Positions 1-7,355 of a stretch of 64,000 bases of DNA are shown piece by piece. Numbering within the stretch: position 1 is the stretch's first letter; the number at the start of each line of letters is the position of its first letter. The notes beneath the pieces are model-generated. The model saw only the letters and a list, made by a program, of their open reading frames with translations, was not told the DNA's origin and did not search any database. Where the stretch lies: contig NZ_JBQKLI010000011.1 in NCBI RefSeq assembly GCF_052116305.1, forward strand, positions 1 to 64,000. Reading direction: 5' to 3'. This DNA comes from JBQKLI01 sp012798975. GTDB taxonomy: Bacteria; Bacillota; Clostridia; Tissierellales; Peptoniphilaceae. Made by a program: the position numbers and the translations under genes.

Positions 1-210
1 GAAATCATTAGTATATCTTTTACCTTTAGAGGACATTGTGATACACACCCTTTCTATATCTAGATTGTATTGTGTCTCACTTATGGTGTCCACTATTTTA
101 TACTAACACCAGAGTGTGAGAGAGTGAAAGAGTGGAGTTTATGAAGAAAATGCTCTGCATTTTCAACCATCCCTATTCCCTAAAACCTATAACCTATTCC
201 CTATCCTTTA
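1..210. other. No gene seen; left edge of window
   Basis: No convincing reading frame with a ribosome binding site was found here. The stretch ends in a G+A-rich tract (about 111-152, containing GTGTGAGAGAGTGAAAGAG) that resembles tracts at 3006-3058, 9680-9722, 10026-10062 and 43683-43735. The sequence at 20-110 contains partly inverted GGACA/TGTCC words that might be the edge of an old insertion, but this is too weak to call. Confidence 0.4.
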
Positions 211-275
211 CTTTCCCTGGTCACCGCTTGTGCCGCCTAAAGCCTGGGTTGCATCAGCAATCCCGCCTATCCCCT
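211..275 (-). repeat. GC-rich hairpin repeat array A
   Basis: Two units of the hairpin repeat family that fills intergenic spaces in the first 9.2 kb. On the minus strand it follows directly after the stop of the flavoprotein gene and begins TAGGCGGGATTGC. One unit has a TTGC/GCAA stem with a four-base loop; the other has a CAC/GTG stem. This array has no inverted partner array within the window. Confidence 0.75.
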
Positions 276-1188
276 ACATCCTATTCAAATAATCATCACA
301 GGACAATGCCGCTTTCGCTCCTTCTCCTGCTGCGATGACTACTTGTTTGTAGGCTCCGTTTGTGACATCTCCGCAGGCATATACGCCTTCAACATTTGTT
401 TTGTTGATACTGTCTACTATGATTTCTTTTCGTTCGTTTAGCTCAACAAAACCTTCTGCTATTTCGGAATTCGGAATAAGACCTATTTCCACGAAGATTC
501 CATCTGCTGGAATACCGTATTCTTCGCCAGTATTACGGTCTTTTACTTTTATATTCTCTACCGTACGGTCTCCTTCTACTTCGAGGATGTCGGTATTTGT
601 CTTTGTTTTGATTTTTTCTAAGGAAGCGATACGTTCTAAAAGAATTTTATCCGCTTTTAGTTCTCCTCTTTCTACTAAAACAACTTCAGAAGCTACTTTC
701 TCAAGATCCATCGCTGCTTCTACTCCCGAGTTACCCCCTCCGGCTACGACTACTTTTTTGTCTCTATAGAAAGGCGCATCGCAGATACTGCAGTAAGCAA
801 CTCCCCGTCCTTTATATTCTTCTTCGCCGGGTACATTTAAAAGTCTTCTTCTAGCCCCTGTGGCGATAATAAGAGTCTTTCCTTTTAAGACTTCGCTTCC
901 GATATTCACTTCGAAGTCTTCCGCTTTTTGAATGGATTCTACATGAGCATAGGTCATTTCTATTCCAAGAGAGTTTATATGCTGTTCCATTTTTTCTGTT
1001 AATTCGAATCCTTGAATAGAACTAAATCCCGGATAGTTTTCAATCTCTGCTGTATCCATCATCTGTCCGCCGGGAGCTTCCCCTAAAAGAACGATTTCTC
1101 TTCCTTTTCTTTTTAGATAGATAGCAGCGGCAATACCTGCACTCCCTGCACCGATAATAATTGAATCATATATTTTTTGAGTTTCCAT
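274..1188 (-). CDS. Thioredoxin reductase-like FAD flavoprotein
   Basis: A 304-residue pyridine nucleotide-disulfide oxidoreductase of the thioredoxin reductase group. The FAD-binding GAGSAG motif is at about residues 13-18. The redox-active CSIC pair is at 133-136, followed by Asp as in TrxB. A second nucleotide-binding glycine motif (GGGNSG) lies near 150. The HRRxxxR element that contacts the NADPH 2'-phosphate in classical TrxB is not visible: the matching segment reads VERGELKAD. The electron donor may therefore be something other than NADPH, for example ferredoxin as in the clostridial ferredoxin-dependent flavin reductases; this is inference. It is the last gene of a redox operon with a TlpA-like protein and a membrane polyferredoxin. 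The ATG follows an AGGAGG-type site. The stop abuts hairpin array A. Confidence 0.85.
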   Translation of the reverse strand: METQKIYDSIIIGAGSAGIAAAIYLKRKGREIVLLGEAPGGQMMDTAEIENYPGFSSIQGFELTEKMEQHINSLGIEMTYAHVESIQKAEDFEVNIGSEVLKGKTLIIATGARRRLLNVPGEEEYKGRGVAYCSICDAPFYRDKKVVVAGGGNSGVEAAMDLEKVASEVVLVERGELKADKILLERIASLEKIKTKTNTDILEVEGDRTVENIKVKDRNTGEEYGIPADGIFVEIGLIPNSEIAEGFVELNERKEIIVDSINKTNVEGVYACGDVTNGAYKQVVIAAGEGAKAALSCDDYLNRM

Positions 1189-1241
1189 TTTTACCTCCTA
1201 ATATTCTTTACAGGTATAGATACCCGATTTATGCTTTTTCT

Positions 1242-2111
1242 CTATGCTTTCTGGGTTTCCTTCTTTTTTTCTGCAACAAAAGGCTTTACAACTCGAATAC
1301 ATCCCGTAGGACAAGCATCTACACATCTTCCGCATCGTATGCAGTCGATGGCATTCGGTTTGCCGTATACTGGGATTTCAAAAGGACAAGTTTTTTCGCA
1401 GACTCCGCAGTGTATACAGTCCTTCTCTTCTATTCTATATCTGAAAAGGGAAATAGGATTAAAGATCCCGTAAAATCCTCCCAAAGGACATAAGTATCTG
1501 CAGAAAGGCCGATATAATACAATGGAAAGAAGGGTTATTGCTACAAGGATAAACATCTTCCATGCGTATAAAAATCCCAAGGTGTTTCTTAAAAGAGGAT
1601 TTTTAATTAGAAGAAACGCTCCCGACAAGGTTCCTGATGGACAGATATACTTGCAGAACCATGGACTTCCCTGTCCTACAATATCCAGCACCAGCATGGG
1701 AAGAAGTATCACGAAAAGAATCAGCATCACAAATTTTCCCATCCGAAAGATTTTTTCTCCGGGAAGTCTTTTTATCTTTTTTGAAAAGGGGATTTTATCC
1801 AGCAGATCCTGAAACAGTCCGAAGGGACAAAGGAATCCGCAGATTACTCTTCCAAAAAGAGCTGCGAATACTGTTAAAAACCCCAATGCATAAAATGGAA
1901 ATCGGAATCCCTGTTCTGTTAGTTCCGCCTGCAATGCGCCGATGGGACAAGCTGCCAAAGCTCCAGGACAGGAATAGCAGTTCAACCCCGGAAAACAGAC
2001 TCCTTTTGATTTGCCTGTAAAGATTCTTCCTTCGGCAAATCCTTTTAAGTAACCGTTGCTGACGGCAGAATAAACCATTTGTATCCATAATCGATAGCTG
2101 TTTATTTTCAT
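1242..2111 (-). CDS. Membrane-bound 4Fe-4S polyferredoxin (NapH/NosR-like)
   Basis: A 289-residue protein with several membrane segments. It has CP-containing motifs in the membrane part (FLCPFG, YLCPLGG) and a C-terminal double ferredoxin domain at about 226-272, with two CxxCxxxCP cluster-binding repeats. This architecture belongs to the NapH/NosR/RnfB-like membrane ferredoxins that pass electrons across or along the membrane. Its ATG lies one base after the stop of the CXXC microprotein, so the two are probably translated together. The context of TlpA-like thioredoxin and thioredoxin-reductase-like flavoprotein suggests electron delivery to extracytoplasmic thiols; that role is inferred from position only. 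Confidence 0.85.
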   Translation of the reverse strand: MKINSYRLWIQMVYSAVSNGYLKGFAEGRIFTGKSKGVCFPGLNCYSCPGALAACPIGALQAELTEQGFRFPFYALGFLTVFAALFGRVICGFLCPFGLFQDLLDKIPFSKKIKRLPGEKIFRMGKFVMLILFVILLPMLVLDIVGQGSPWFCKYICPSGTLSGAFLLIKNPLLRNTLGFLYAWKMFILVAITLLSIVLYRPFCRYLCPLGGFYGIFNPISLFRYRIEEKDCIHCGVCEKTCPFEIPVYGKPNAIDCIRCGRCVDACPTGCIRVVKPFVAEKKKETQKA

Positions 2112-2112
2112 C

Positions 2113-2268
2113 TTAACCGATCCCTACACATTCCAAGCAGATAGCTGCAGCTTTTCGGAAAACTACCATCACACCTCCTTGAGAATATCCTAATCCAAGA
2201 AAAAGTGCCCCTAAGACAAGAACAGCTGCACCTATTTTGTTTTTACTGAATTTCAGCAAGTTTTTCAT
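2113..2268 (-). CDS. CD1871A-family CXXC motif microprotein
   Basis: A 51-residue protein (start MKNLLKFSKN, end ICLECVGIG). It has one hydrophobic helix at about 13-27 and a C-terminal CLEC (CXXC) motif at residues 44-47. Length, single membrane helix and the terminal CxxC followed by xGIG match the CD1871A family of clostridia. The ATG lies inside the last codons of the TlpA-like gene in another frame, and the stop is one base before the polyferredoxin start. The three genes are therefore interlocked. The same trio (redoxin, CD1871A-like, 4Fe-4S membrane protein) is known as a conserved clostridial neighbourhood. The CxxC presumably takes part in thiol/disulfide exchange at the membrane; this is untested. 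Confidence 0.85.
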   Translation of the reverse strand: MKNLLKFSKNKIGAAVLVLGALFLGLGYSQGGVMVVFRKAAAICLECVGIG

Positions 2269-2893
2269 CGATAATTTTACTCCATCCTGCTTTATCGTTA
2301 GATCCTACTACAGGATCGCCTATTTGTTGGCCTGTACTGTCCACAAAGATCGTTTCCGGAATAACCTGAGTATAGATCAGTTTCTTTTCGATAAGATCCT
2401 TTGTAGGAAGAATGTGAAGATAATCCGCTCCCGTTTGTTCCACCATGCCTTTTGCCTTTTCTACCTGTGTCGGATCGATATTCATTTCCTGATCGATTCC
2501 GTCTGCCACAACACCTACTATTTGAAAGCCTTTATCTTGATATTCCTTGTTTAGCTCTCCTAAATAAGGCATTTCTTCGATACAAGGTCCGCAGAACGTC
2601 CCCCAGATATTCACCATCGTAAGCTTTTTATCCTTAAAAACATCCTGGTTTACCGTTTCACCTGAAAGATCCTGAGCTTCGAACTCCATAAAAGCACGCT
2701 CTTCTAAACTCACCGGTTCCTTTGTTGTGTTTTGTTCTATATTTTCCTTCGTTTCTGTTGTTTCTGTATTTTCTTTCGGCGTTTCAGCCTGCTGCTCTAA
2801 GGCAATATTCGGTGTTTCCTCTTTTTCCTGCTGACAAGCCGTCACCGACAGCGCTGCTGCCATTATCATAAATGTAAATATCCGTTTTTTCAT
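2243..2893 (-). CDS. TlpA-family thioredoxin-like lipoprotein
   Basis: A 216-residue exported redoxin. The N-terminus is a lipoprotein signal with lipobox Cys at residue 20 (SVTAC). A Thr/Glu-rich linker follows to about residue 60. The TlpA/ResA thioredoxin fold has its catalytic CGPC at 101-104 (WGTFCGPC) and a cis-Pro region near VIPETIF. It should act outside the membrane as a thiol-disulfide reductant or oxidant. It is the first gene of the redox operon and overlaps the CXXC microprotein start. The ATG is preceded by AAAGGAG at a good distance. Confidence 0.9.
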   Translation of the reverse strand: MKKRIFTFMIMAAALSVTACQQEKEETPNIALEQQAETPKENTETTETKENIEQNTTKEPVSLEERAFMEFEAQDLSGETVNQDVFKDKKLTMVNIWGTFCGPCIEEMPYLGELNKEYQDKGFQIVGVVADGIDQEMNIDPTQVEKAKGMVEQTGADYLHILPTKDLIEKKLIYTQVIPETIFVDSTGQQIGDPVVGSNDKAGWSKIIDEKLAEIQ

Positions 2894-3005
2894 CTATTTC
2901 TCCTTTTCTCTTCCTTATATATAGCAATTGTTCGTGAGCTATAGTAGGATTGATGTTCTATTATTGTAATGAAAGTAAGGGAATTTAGCAATGATTTTGG
3001 AGGGC

Positions 3006-3058
3006 TAGAAGATAGGGAGCAGATTTTAGAAAATAGGGAGTAGGGAGTGTGAACTTTT
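3006..3058. repeat. G+A-rich tract with GTGTGAA, dispersed repeat
   Basis: Purine-rich sequence with reiterated GGGAGTAGGGAG and GTGTGAAC, upstream of the TlpA-like gene. Its complement (CTCCCTACTCCCTA) resembles pyrimidine tracts at 26855-26897 and 43908-43935. The core resembles the tract at 43683-43735. Function unknown. Confidence 0.5.
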
Positions 3059-3059
3059 T

Positions 3060-3285
3060 CGCCTTTGGCATCTAGGCGGGATTGCTTCGCAACCCAGGCT
3101 CTAGGCAGGAACGCTCCGCGACCTAGAAGTAAGGCTGATGCCCTTGGCATCTAGGTAGGATTGCTTCGCAACCTAGGCTCTAGACAGGATCGCTCCGCGA
3201 CCTAGAAGTAAGGCTGATGCCCTTGGCATCTAGGCAGGATTGCTTCGCAACCTAGGCTCTAGACAGGATCGCTCCGCGACCTAGA
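3060..3285 (+). repeat. Hairpin repeat array B: 79-bp tandem repeat, about 3 copies
   Basis: Tandem copies with a 79-bp period (equivalent CTAGAAGT/CTAGAAAT points at 3123, 3202 and 3281). Each copy contains three small hairpins: GATGCC/GGCATC, TTGC-ttc-GCAA and TCGC-tcc-GCGA, separated by CTAGGC-like words. The array is the inverted-orientation partner of array C (3403-3515). Copies differ at a few positions, so the expansion is not brand new. Confidence 0.9.
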
Positions 3286-3292
3286 AATGAAA

Positions 3293-3325
3293 AAGGAGAT
3301 AGATGCTTTTAGCATACTTCTCCTT
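3293..3325. repeat. Central imperfect palindrome between arrays B and C
   Basis: AAGGAGATAGATGC, a short loop, then AGCATACTTCTCCTT: an imperfect hairpin. A near-identical sequence lies at 4819-4851 between arrays E and F, so the two intergenic regions share a common element. It may act as a terminator, but no long T-run follows. Confidence 0.6.
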
Positions 3326-3402
3326 ATCGTATTAGTTATTTTTACTTGCTTACCTTACCGCTGCAAGAGTATCGCTTCGTTCCTAAGTAAATAAAGCATC
3401 CT

Positions 3403-3515
3403 ACTTAGATTGCGTCAGCAATTCTCGCCTATCCCTTCCTGGCCACCGCAGGTGTGCCGCCTAATGCCTGGGTGCCAAAGGCATCCCGCCTGGGTTGCCC
3501 AGCTATCCCGTCTCT
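3403..3515 (-). repeat. Hairpin repeat array C
   Basis: Four to five hairpin units in the orientation opposite to array B. Stems include TTGC/GCAA-like, CACC-gca-GGTG and TGCC-aaa-GGCA. It lies 8 bp behind the stop of the four-helix-bundle gene (3523). It is similar over its whole length to arrays D and F. Confidence 0.85.
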
Positions 3516-3522
3516 CTCTTCC

Positions 3523-3882
3523 CTACTCATTCTTTAATATTCTCAGAAGTTTATTCGTCATTCTTCCTATTTCATCACATAAATTTAAAGCTTGTAAAAT
3601 TTCATCTTTGCTTAAATATCCAACTCTTAGACAAATATAAAGTTGTGTTTCTAATTCATTCTTCGATCCTAAAGCGATTAGTAAAAATCTAATAAATTCC
3701 TTTTTGCTCTCTCGACCTTTCCCTTCAGCTATATTCGAAGGAATAGATACTGCAGCTCGTCTCATTTGATCTGCTAATGAAAACCTTTCATCTGGAGGTA
3801 AAATTTTCACAAGTTTATAAATCTCTTCCAATAAGTCCATAGCCCTCTGCCATACAACCAAATCAGTATAGTTATTCAACAC
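3523..3882 (-). CDS. Four-helix-bundle protein (S23/Avd-like)
   Basis: A 119-residue all-helical protein. The motifs are typical of the four-helix-bundle family (TIGR02436): LVVWQRAM near the start, SLADQMRRAAVSIPSNIAEG in the middle, and a C-terminal helix ending MTNKLLRIL. Relatives are encoded in 23S rRNA intervening sequences and include the Avd accessory protein of diversity-generating retroelements. No reverse transcriptase, template repeat or rRNA is present here, so neither association is supported. The gene stands alone between hairpin arrays C and D, 8 bp from the former. A nucleic-acid-binding role linked to the repeats is possible but unproven. Confidence 0.85.
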   Translation of the reverse strand: MLNNYTDLVVWQRAMDLLEEIYKLVKILPPDERFSLADQMRRAAVSIPSNIAEGKGRESKKEFIRFLLIALGSKNELETQLYICLRVGYLSKDEILQALNLCDEIGRMTNKLLRILKNE

Positions 3883-3984
3883 AAAAACTCCTTCATTAAC
3901 TATATTTCGTTAAGTTAGAAAGCAGTCTCGCTTGTCTCATTCTATCCGTTGTTGCTATGGTGCTTAGTCCTGAGAACCATAAGT

Positions 3985-4098
3985 ATCCGCTTAGATTGTG
4001 AAGCAAACCCGCCTATCCCTCCCTGGCCACCGTAGGTGTGCCGCCTAAAGCCTAGGTGCCGAAGGCATCCTGCCTGGGCTGCGACAGCAATCCTGCCT
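3985..4098 (-). repeat. Hairpin repeat array D
   Basis: Four to five units close in sequence to arrays C and F, with stems CACC-gta-GGTG, TGCC-gaa-GGCA and TTGC/GCAA-type. It ends 10 bp behind the stop of the flavodoxin-family gene (4108). The flank at 3940-3985 also matches the flank of array F (TGCTTAGTCC...AAGTATCCGCTTAGATTG), so the duplicated segment is longer than the hairpins. Confidence 0.85.
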
Positions 4099-4107
4099 CT
4101 CTCTTCC

Positions 4108-4692
4108 CTAATAATGCTTCTCAAAAGAGATCAAATTCTCGGAACTTTTCCCTATTTCAAAGATCTCTTCTAAAAGATCTATTCGTTCTTTAACCGGGTT
4201 TCTATCTGTATTCGATACGAGGTAATTTCCTTTGTATTTTGCTAAGATGGATCCGCAGAACATACGGATGGGTTTGAAGGTTGCATGGTAGGCATCCATT
4301 TGATAAGGTTGTCCGTTGGTAGAGATGTAGATCAGTTCTTTTTTCTTTTCTTGCTTTCCTCCTGCTGCATCTTTCATAGACCAGTAAGGCTGTGCTCTAT
4401 CGAAAAGAAGTTTCATGTCGGAGGTAAACATATAAAAGTAAATCGGCGATGCCAAAACTAATATATCGGATTCATCGATTAGATCGTAAAAATTATGCAT
4501 CTCATCTTTGATGACACATTTTCCAGTCGTATAACAGGACTCGCATCCTGTACAAGGTCTTAAGTCGAAACTCTTTAAAAACAATTCCTTCACTTCATGT
4601 CCCGCTTCTTCAGCACCTTTTTTATAACTTTCCACTAAAGCATATGTATTTTTCTTGCGATAACCGCTTACAATAATTCCAATCTTTTTCAC
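4108..4692 (-). CDS. Flavodoxin-family NAD(P)H/FMN reductase
   Basis: A 194-residue protein with the flavodoxin-like fold of NADPH-dependent FMN reductases and iron-sulfur flavoproteins. The FMN phosphate loop is near the N-terminus (GIIVSGYRKKNTYAL, residues 4-18). A cysteine cluster CTGCESCYTTGKC lies at about 48-60. The flavin contact segment is ASPIYFYMFTSDMKLLFDR. It probably reduces a quinone, an electrophile or an Fe-S partner; the substrate cannot be read from sequence. It is transcribed alone, upstream of array D. The start at 4692 follows GGGGGAATCAACGTG-like sequence, so its binding site is adequate rather than strong. Confidence 0.8.
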   Translation of the reverse strand: MKKIGIIVSGYRKKNTYALVESYKKGAEEAGHEVKELFLKSFDLRPCTGCESCYTTGKCVIKDEMHNFYDLIDESDILVLASPIYFYMFTSDMKLLFDRAQPYWSMKDAAGGKQEKKKELIYISTNGQPYQMDAYHATFKPIRMFCGSILAKYKGNYLVSNTDRNPVKERIDLLEEIFEIGKSSENLISFEKHY

Positions 4693-4740
4693 GTTGATTC
4701 CCCCTTTTATCCTTTATACCCATTTGGAAGGGAATTAGGC

Positions 4741-4812
4741 AGAAGCCTTTGGCATCTAGGCGGGATTGCTTCGCAACCCAGGCTCTAGGCAGGATCGCTC
4801 CGCGACCTAGAA
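4741..4812 (+). repeat. Hairpin repeat array E
   Basis: Three hairpin units in the same order as one 79-bp copy of array B: the TTTGGCATC remnant, TTGC-ttc-GCAA, then TCGC-tcc-GCGA. It forms the inverted arm opposite array F. The pair encloses the palindrome at 4819-4851. Confidence 0.85.
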
Positions 4813-4818
4813 GAAAGA

Positions 4819-4851
4819 AAGGAGATAGATGCTTTCAGCAGCCTTCTCCTT
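4819..4851. repeat. Central imperfect palindrome between arrays E and F
   Basis: AAGGAGATAGATGC, loop, GCAGCCTTCTCCTT. It is the same element as at 3293-3325 with compatible changes, embedded in about 100 bp that also match the spacer between arrays B and C. Confidence 0.6.
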
Positions 4852-4929
4852 ATCCTATTCGTTCTTTTCACTTGCTTTTCTTCCCTCTGCAGGAGTATTG
4901 CTTAGTCCTTGAGTACCAAAAGTATCCGC

Positions 4930-5039
4930 TTAGATTGCGAAGCAATCCCACCTATTCCTCCCTGGCCACCGTAGGTGTGCCGCCTAAAGCCTAGGTGCCG
5001 AAGGCATCCTGCCTGGGCCCATCAGCAATCCCGCCTAGC
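4930..5039 (-). repeat. Hairpin repeat array F; supplies the modC stop codon
   Basis: Units with TTGC-gaa-GCAA, CACC-gta-GGTG, TGCC-gaa-GGCA and a final GCAATCCCGCCTAG. The last CTAG of the array (minus strand) contains the TAG stop of modC, so the repeat overlaps the 3' end of the coding region. Confidence 0.85.
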
Positions 5040-5673
5040 CCCTAACCTTCCCTTCCTCTATATGGATCCAATGGTCGGCGAAGCGGTCTCTTTCTAGGGG
5101 GTTGTGGCTTACTAGGATCATGGGGAGATTATAGTTTTCTTTTATTCGGTCGAAGATAGGATAGATGGATTCTTTTGTTTCGATATCCAAGGCGGAAAAG
5201 GGTTCGTCTAATAATAAAATATCCGGTTCTGTTACGAGGACTCTCGCCAAGGCGGCTCTTTGTTTTTCGCCGCCGGATATCGCCTTTGTTCTTTTATCCG
5301 ATAAATGTTCTATTCCTAAGAGTCTCATGGTTTCATGGACCTTTTCTTTATCTATATTTTTCTTTCTTGCTTTTAGTCCGTAGATGATATTTTCATAGAT
5401 ATTAAGATGAGGAAACAAAGCATATCCTTGAAACACATAGCCGATATTTCGGTCTCTTGTTGGGACATTTGTATAGTCTTTGGAGTCGAATACTTTATGG
5501 TCGTGAATCCGAACTTCTCCTTCATCCGGGTCTACAAGTCCTGAGATGCAGTTGAGTATGGTGGTCTTTCCCGCTCCGGACTTTCCGTCTAAGACGAGGA
5601 CTCCGGAACCGAAAGCATACTCTGCTTCCAGGAGAAAATGATCTAATTGTTTTTTTATTTTAAAAGATATCAT
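5035..5673 (-). CDS. modC: Molybdate ABC transporter ATP-binding protein ModC
   Basis: A 212-residue ABC ATPase. Walker A is GKSGAGKTT (about 30-38), the Q-loop region is VFQGYALFPHL, the signature is ISGGEKQRAALARVL (about 137-151), and Walker B is DILLLDEPFSALD. It lacks the C-terminal TOBE domain of long ModC proteins, so it is a short form; the TOBE function may reside in the regulator at 7356-7886. It overlaps modB by four bases (ATGA). Its stop codon lies inside hairpin array F. Confidence 0.88.
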   Translation of the reverse strand: MISFKIKKQLDHFLLEAEYAFGSGVLVLDGKSGAGKTTILNCISGLVDPDEGEVRIHDHKVFDSKDYTNVPTRDRNIGYVFQGYALFPHLNIYENIIYGLKARKKNIDKEKVHETMRLLGIEHLSDKRTKAISGGEKQRAALARVLVTEPDILLLDEPFSALDIETKESIYPIFDRIKENYNLPMILVSHNPLERDRFADHWIHIEEGKVRG

Positions 5674-6332
5674 AAGCGGTCCTCGCGTTTCTTTGTCCAG
5701 CGGTTAAGAGTAAATATCAAAACAAAGCTGAAGGCGACCATGATCCCTACCAGAATATTTGCGGTAGCATTATCTCCTCTTTGATTCGCAAAGTAGATCG
5801 CTGTAGGGATGGTTTGCGTTTTTCCCGGGATATTTCCTGCAACCATTAAGGTCGCTCCGAACTCCCCGGCGGATCTAGCAAAGGTTAATACAATTCCCGA
5901 GATCAGCCCTGCTTTTGCCAAGGGAAGGGTAATGGTAAAAAAGATCCTTCTCTCGGATGCCCCTAACGTTCTCGCTATTTTTATATAGTCCTCATCCACT
6001 CCCTGAAATGCTGCCTTCGCATTTTGATACATTAAAGGAAGTGAGACGATCGCTGCTGCTAAAACAGCAGCTATCCATGTAAAGACGATAGAATAGTCGA
6101 AGTTTTCAAGAAGAAAGGCTCCCACCGGACCTCTTTTTCCAATAAGGATCAGAAGTAGATAGCCCGTTACGGAAGGAGGAAGGATCATGGGAAGGATAAT
6201 CAGGACTTCTAGAAAGTCTTTTATAAATGAATCTTTTTTATTTAAAGAGTAGGCAAGTACCGTGCCTATTACGCCAGAAAAGAGGGTTGCTATGGCAGCA
6301 ATCCTTATCGACAAAAGAATGGGTTCTATCAT
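5670..6332 (-). CDS. modB: Molybdate ABC transporter permease ModB
   Basis: A 220-residue inner-membrane permease with about five membrane helices. The EAA-type loop is at DEDYIKIARTLGASERRIFFTI, and the C-terminus is typical of ModB (SAGEFGATLMVAGNIPGKTQTIP). The frame is open further upstream into modA. I choose the ATG at 6332 because AGGAGG lies just ahead of it and the protein then begins MIEPILLSI, as ModB proteins usually do. The gene sits between modA and modC and overlaps modC. Confidence 0.9.
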   Translation of the reverse strand: MIEPILLSIRIAAIATLFSGVIGTVLAYSLNKKDSFIKDFLEVLIILPMILPPSVTGYLLLILIGKRGPVGAFLLENFDYSIVFTWIAAVLAAAIVSLPLMYQNAKAAFQGVDEDYIKIARTLGASERRIFFTITLPLAKAGLISGIVLTFARSAGEFGATLMVAGNIPGKTQTIPTAIYFANQRGDNATANILVGIMVAFSFVLIFTLNRWTKKREDRL

Positions 6333-6348
6333 AACAATCCTCCTTTTT

Positions 6349-7167
6349 TTATTTTGCTGCATTGAATCCATGTTTTTCAAATACGGTTTTTGCTTCCTCT
6401 GATTTCAAATATTCGGCGAATTTTTTTGCGGCTTCTTGATTTTTGCTGTCTTTTATAAGCGCCATGGGATAGACGATTTTGTCATGGGTATCTTCTGGAA
6501 ATACAGCTAAAACTTTGCCTGTTTTTAGCTTTAGCGAATCCGATTTGTAAACAGCTCCTACATCTGAATTTCCTGTATCCACATAGTCCAATACTTGTCG
6601 AACGTCTTTTGCGTAGTTGATTTTAGATCTCACATTCTCCAAAACACCTAGCTTTTCTAAAGACTGTTCTGCATATTGCCCTGCAGGTACTGTTTCCGGT
6701 TCTCCTAAGGCAATGGACTGTATCGCTTCCTGTGTTAGAATGTCTTTTGCTTCTTTGCCCTCTTGGCCCTGAAGCTCTGCTTTTCCAATCAGAACTAAGG
6801 AATTTGTCAACAAGTCGGTTCTAGTTCCTTCTGCCAGCTGTCCCGCTTTTTCTAAGGTATCCACGTGGTTTTTGGCTGCAAAGATAAACAAGTCGCACTC
6901 TGCTCCCTCTTCGATCTGCTGCCGTAAGGTGCCGCTTCCTCCGAGATTAAAGACAAGATTTGTATTATTTGCTTGATCGTAGTTTGTTTTGATTTCCTCA
7001 AGAGCATCTGTTAAACTGACTGCTGCAAAAACATTTACCGTCTGCTTTTCATCTGACTTTGCCGAAGGATCTGCCGGCTGTTCTTCTTTCTGTTGTCCGC
7101 AGCCTGCTAAGAATATTATACTAAAGCATAATATCATGATAGCCGCCGCTTTTCTCAATGATCTCAT
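6349..7167 (-). CDS. modA: Molybdate-binding lipoprotein ModA
   Basis: A 272-residue substrate-binding protein. The signal peptide has a lipobox (IIFLAGCG, Cys 23). The mature part begins with the ModA-like NVFAAVSLTDALEEI and continues with FNLGGSGTLRQQIEEGAECDLF. This pattern provides the Ser and backbone contacts for molybdate or tungstate. It is the first gene of modABC, with AGGAGGG ahead of the ATG. Tungstate cannot be excluded as the ligand from sequence alone. Confidence 0.9.
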   Translation of the reverse strand: MRSLRKAAAIMILCFSIIFLAGCGQQKEEQPADPSAKSDEKQTVNVFAAVSLTDALEEIKTNYDQANNTNLVFNLGGSGTLRQQIEEGAECDLFIFAAKNHVDTLEKAGQLAEGTRTDLLTNSLVLIGKAELQGQEGKEAKDILTQEAIQSIALGEPETVPAGQYAEQSLEKLGVLENVRSKINYAKDVRQVLDYVDTGNSDVGAVYKSDSLKLKTGKVLAVFPEDTHDKIVYPMALIKDSKNQEAAKKFAEYLKSEEAKTVFEKHGFNAAK

Positions 7168-7355
7168 TTTAATTAACCCTCCTAATATGTACTAAAACTA
7201 ATTAAACTATACTAAATCAATTTTAATGGTCTTGTTCTATTCTGTCAAGTGTTATGTAAATATTTGCATAGCGTTCTTTTTAAGAATTTTTTTGTCATTA
7301 CAATTTGAATTCCCTTTTTTGTTATACTAGGAGTATAGAAAGGAAGGTTCTACTT
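7168..7355. promoter_or_regulatory. Divergent control region of modABC and the HTH-TOBE regulator
   Basis: A 188-bp A+T-rich region between two divergent genes, one of them a probable molybdate-responsive regulator. Words of the form ACTAAA recur at about 7190-7218 (GTACTAAAACTAATTAAACTATACTAAAT), which could be operator half-sites. A Moco riboswitch is not recognisable. Confidence 0.35.

Noticed and set aside
1..110. Possible end of an insertion sequence (inverted GGACA/TGTCC words)
   Set aside because: Too short and imperfect, and no transposase piece is visible at the window edge.
2890..3150. 86-codon minus-strand frame over array B
   Set aside because: It is made of translated hairpin repeats and overlaps the TlpA-like gene's upstream region; no ribosome site or family.
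3060..3285. CRISPR array in the regular 79-bp repeats
   Set aside because: The units are direct copies without unique spacers, and no cas genes are near.
3523..4098. Diversity-generating retroelement suggested by the Avd-like protein
   Set aside because: No reverse transcriptase, no template/variable repeat pair and no adenine-specific variation are present.
7168..7355. Moco riboswitch upstream of modABC
   Set aside because: The region is A+T-rich and lacks the long conserved stems of that class.
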